A stretch of 7,343 nucleotides of DNA. It comes from an uncultured Clostridium sp. Its GTDB lineage: Bacteria > Bacillota > Clostridia > Lachnospirales > Lachnospiraceae. Below are positions 5,360 to 7,343 of the stretch, in pieces. The stretch is taken from the NCBI GenBank assembly GCA_900551225.1, contig URUZ01000313.1, positions 1 through 7,343 of the forward strand. The letters run 5' to 3'. Position 1 is the first letter of the stretch, and the number at the start of each line of letters is the position of its first letter. Below the pieces are notes generated by a model that saw only the letters and a list, made by a program, of their open reading frames with translations, had not been told where the DNA came from and ran no database searches. A program made the position numbers and the translations under genes.

Positions 5360-6421
5360 TTGAGCGAACCGAAGATTTTACTGGAAAGCTGGTCACCGGT
5401 ATGCGATATTCAGGCATTTGTGGAGGAGACGGATCAGAACTGTTATTTTTATCTCTGGTTTCACCCCAATTCGGATCACCCCTATATAAGGGAGTGCTGG
5501 ATCTGCAACACCGCCCAGGCAGGGGAAGCACTGGATGTGAAGGCAATGGAGGAAGGCAGGGCGCCCGCCATGCCGGCTGAATACGTTGGCCATGACCCGG
5601 CCGGGATTCATCTGGATGAGGAATCCCTGGAAATCCTGTGGCTGGAGGAAGGGGACGGGGCGGCTCTTCTGGCGGACGGAAAACTGATCTGCCTGATACC
5701 GGGCTGGGCAGGTTACAATGATTTCTGTGGTTACTCCATTTATGCCAAGGGCATGGGGCCATTTGCATGGGAACTTGAACAGGCACAGGAGGTCCTGGGG
5801 GCGCGGGTGGAGAAAAGCAGGGCGCTCTGGGACTTTTTCGAGAAGGATTACTGGAACGGCGTGCAGGAAATGCATATGGAAGCCCTGGAGACATTCTTTG
5901 GGCCATATCAGCAGTATTATGCCATTGACGGCGGTAAGTTCCCGCCCAAGGCTTTGGTGGCTGGGGAGAAGGACGGGGTGTGCTATGGGATCACAGCAGG
6001 CGTCAGCATGGTGCCTATGCCCAAAATTGAGCAGTATTATCAGGAGGAAAGCAGCAAATTCCGCAGGATCGAGCTGGGCTTTGCATCGTGTGGGTGCGGG
6101 TCAGATGAACAGAAGCGGATGTACTCCTTCCTGTCCTCCCTGTCTGCCCTTCCCTGGCGGGAGATCAGCTGGCTGGGCCATGGACACACCATACCATGCA
6201 GGGCGCTGGAAGGCTGTTCAGCCATATGGCTGCTGAACTCCCGCCTGGTACCGGAGATATCTTCCCCCGCCTACCGTGAATTTATGGGGGAACCGGTGAA
6301 TCTGCTGTGGGCTGTGCCTCTGAGTGAGGAAGAGTACCAGTGGGTGAAGGAACAGGGAACAGAGAACGCATTGAAGCGCTGGGCGGACAGGCTTACTAAT
6401 ATACATATTTTCAGAAGGTGA
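5360..6421 (+). CDS. SUFU (suppressor of fused)-like domain protein
   Basis: A 353-residue soluble protein with no signal peptide or membrane segment. The C-terminal half (about 165-345) resembles bacterial SUFU-domain proteins: a YY...GVCYGITAGVSMVPMP strand region, an ELGFAS segment (238-243), LSSLSALPWREISWLGHGHTIPC (258-280) with the GHxI-type motif, and NLLWAVPLSEEEYQWVKEQG (314-333). The N-terminal half (about 1-160) is a separate region rich in Trp, Glu and Cys that I cannot assign. Bacterial SUFU domains are known mostly from genome neighbourhoods and include immunity or antitoxin proteins of polymorphic toxins; B. subtilis YqcF is an example I recall. No toxin gene is visible here, so that role is only a possibility. 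Translation starts at TTG with a strong GGAGG 8 bases upstream. The gene is followed after 7 bases by the acetyltransferase gene, probably as one operon. Confidence 0.75.
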   Translation: MSEPKILLESWSPVCDIQAFVEETDQNCYFYLWFHPNSDHPYIRECWICNTAQAGEALDVKAMEEGRAPAMPAEYVGHDPAGIHLDEESLEILWLEEGDGAALLADGKLICLIPGWAGYNDFCGYSIYAKGMGPFAWELEQAQEVLGARVEKSRALWDFFEKDYWNGVQEMHMEALETFFGPYQQYYAIDGGKFPPKALVAGEKDGVCYGITAGVSMVPMPKIEQYYQEESSKFRRIELGFASCGCGSDEQKRMYSFLSSLSALPWREISWLGHGHTIPCRALEGCSAIWLLNSRLVPEISSPAYREFMGEPVNLLWAVPLSEEEYQWVKEQGTENALKRWADRLTNIHIFRR

Positions 6422-6428
6422 GGGACAC

Positions 6429-7178
6429 ATGAATCCTGAATTTATCAACCTGACAACAGAAAATGCTGCCGATGAGCACATATGCTGCATTATCCGAAGC
6501 AAAAAGACCCATCCTGGGATTGAGGCCAAGCGGGAATGGCTTGCAGAGCGGCTTGCCGAGGGCCATGTCTTTCGAAAGCTGAATGAGAAGGCCACGGTTT
6601 TTATCGAATATGCGCCTCTGGAAACGGCCTGGGCACCTGTGGTTGGCGGCAACTACTATTATATATACTGCCTGTGGGCGGACGGCCCTTACAAGGGCAA
6701 GGGGTACGGGAAGCAGCTGATGGAGTATTGCATAGCGGATGCAAGGGAGAAAGGGAAATCCGGCATCTGCATGCTGGGGGCGGTCAAGCAAAAAGCCTGG
6801 CTGACCGACCAGGCTTTTGCGAAGAAGTTCGGATTTCAGGTGGTTGACACCACGGATCACGGATATGAGCTGCTGGCCCTTTCTTTTGACGGAACTATGC
6901 CGGAGTTTGCACCGAGTGTTAAGGTGCCGGAGATTAGAAGCAGGGATCTGACCATTTACTATGATATGCAGTGCCCGTTTATCTATCAGAACATAGAGAA
7001 GCTTAGGAATTTTTGTGAAATGAATGAGGTTCCAGCGTCATTTCTTCAGGTAGATACACTGCAAAAGGCAAAGGAGCTGCCCTGTGTATTCAATAATTAT
7101 GGAGTGTTCTACAAAGGGGAATTCCAGACGGTTAATCTTGTGGATGAAGCGTATGTAAAACGGTTGCTGAAGAAATAA
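6429..7178 (+). CDS. GNAT-family N-acetyltransferase with C-terminal YoaP-like domain
   Basis: A 249-residue cytoplasmic two-domain protein. The N-terminal GNAT fold (about 1-155) would transfer an acetyl group from acetyl-CoA. The acyl-CoA loop YKGKGYGKQLMEY (88-100) fits the Q/R-x-x-G-x-G/A pattern with K89, G92 and G94, and the motif-B-like region ends in KKFGFQVVDTTDHGYELL. The C-terminal part (about 170-249) resembles the YoaP-like domain found after GNAT in B. subtilis YoaP. It begins with a strand running into MQCPFIYQNI (C182) and later has LPCVFNNYGVFYKGEF (P218), an arrangement reminiscent of a thioredoxin fold with one cysteine. Substrate unknown. ATG 6429 has AAGGTG 8 bases upstream (6415-6420) and follows the SUFU-like gene's stop by 7 bases, so the two are probably co-transcribed. 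Confidence 0.85.
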   Translation: MNPEFINLTTENAADEHICCIIRSKKTHPGIEAKREWLAERLAEGHVFRKLNEKATVFIEYAPLETAWAPVVGGNYYYIYCLWADGPYKGKGYGKQLMEYCIADAREKGKSGICMLGAVKQKAWLTDQAFAKKFGFQVVDTTDHGYELLALSFDGTMPEFAPSVKVPEIRSRDLTIYYDMQCPFIYQNIEKLRNFCEMNEVPASFLQVDTLQKAKELPCVFNNYGVFYKGEFQTVNLVDEAYVKRLLKK

Positions 7179-7343
7179 ATATTGCGGTAAACGATGAAGA
7201 AAGGTTCTTTCTTGGGTTTGGGTATATGGGGATTTAGGCGCGAATGGTTACGCGGGCGGGGGGCTCAGATGCATCCGTTCGTGAGAGCCATGGGAGACGG
7301 GCGGAACGGCCCAAGGGAACGGGCTCAAAGTTTGGAACGGGGA
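7179..7343. other. G-rich tail without a supported gene; small hairpin at 7197-7213
   Basis: AAGAAAG at 7197-7203 and CTTTCTT at 7207-7213 form a perfect 7-base inverted repeat with a 3-base loop, 18 bases after the acetyltransferase stop. The stem is AT-rich and has no T-run after it, so it is at best a weak terminator. Beyond it the plus strand is strongly G-rich, with G-runs at 7214-7216, 7220-7222, 7228-7231 and 7258-7263. GGAACGG occurs three times (7303, 7316, 7334) and GGGCTCA twice (7261, 7321). Two short frames are open to the window edge but lack other support. Confidence 0.3.

Noticed and set aside
5334..5906. Minus-strand open frame of 190 codons opposite the SUFU-like gene
   Set aside because: Very Pro/Arg/Ser-rich translation typical of an antisense frame; overlaps the promoter and ribosome site of the better-supported plus-strand gene.
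7244..7343. Forward frames starting at ATG 7244 or 7269 and open to the edge
   Set aside because: No clear GGAGG-type site, Gly/Arg-rich low-complexity translation, and only about 25-33 codons visible.

Overview
The window looks like a chromosomal segment of a Gram-positive gut Clostridium, most likely a Lachnospiraceae member of the Enterocloster/Clostridium clostridioforme kind. This is an inference from the Firmicutes-type (class II) galT, strong GGAGG ribosome sites, an OmpR-type two-component pair and moderately high GC (about 58-63% in two coding lines I counted by hand). No RNA gene, CRISPR array, transposase or insertion sequence is visible.

Layout. Bases 1-50 hold what may be the last codons of an unseen upstream gene. 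A sigma-A-type promoter (120-148) then drives galT (192-1718, +), a 508-residue UDP-glucose--hexose-1-phosphate uridylyltransferase of the Leloir pathway. Convergent to it is a minus-strand operon of a response regulator (3139-3849) and a sensor histidine kinase (1715-3142), joined by an ATGA overlap. galT and the kinase gene share a TTAA at their stops. The galT terminator lies inside the kinase gene's 3' end.

The 187-base divergent gap 3850-4036 separates the regulator from a small exported coiled-coil protein (4037-4513, +). It contains TGCCACA-like direct repeats spaced 11-12 bases apart, which suit an OmpR/PhoB-family operator placed between both promoters. The three genes may therefore form one envelope-sensing unit, with the small protein as target and possibly as modulator.

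Bases 4599-5263 are an AT-rich minus-strand pair of small membrane proteins of unknown function, also joined by ATGA. They are compositionally foreign beside their neighbours. They diverge from a plus-strand pair through a compact promoter in which each strand's -35 overlaps the other's -10 (5292-5321). The plus-strand pair is a 353-residue SUFU-like protein starting at TTG (5360-6421) and a GNAT acetyltransferase carrying a YoaP-like, thioredoxin-resembling C-terminal domain (6429-7178). The last 165 bases are G-rich, contain a small hairpin and have no gene I can support.

Nothing here is a clearly new defence or mobile system. The most promising items are the regulator/kinase/secreted-protein unit with its phased repeats, the face-to-face promoter, and the AT-rich membrane-protein pair.
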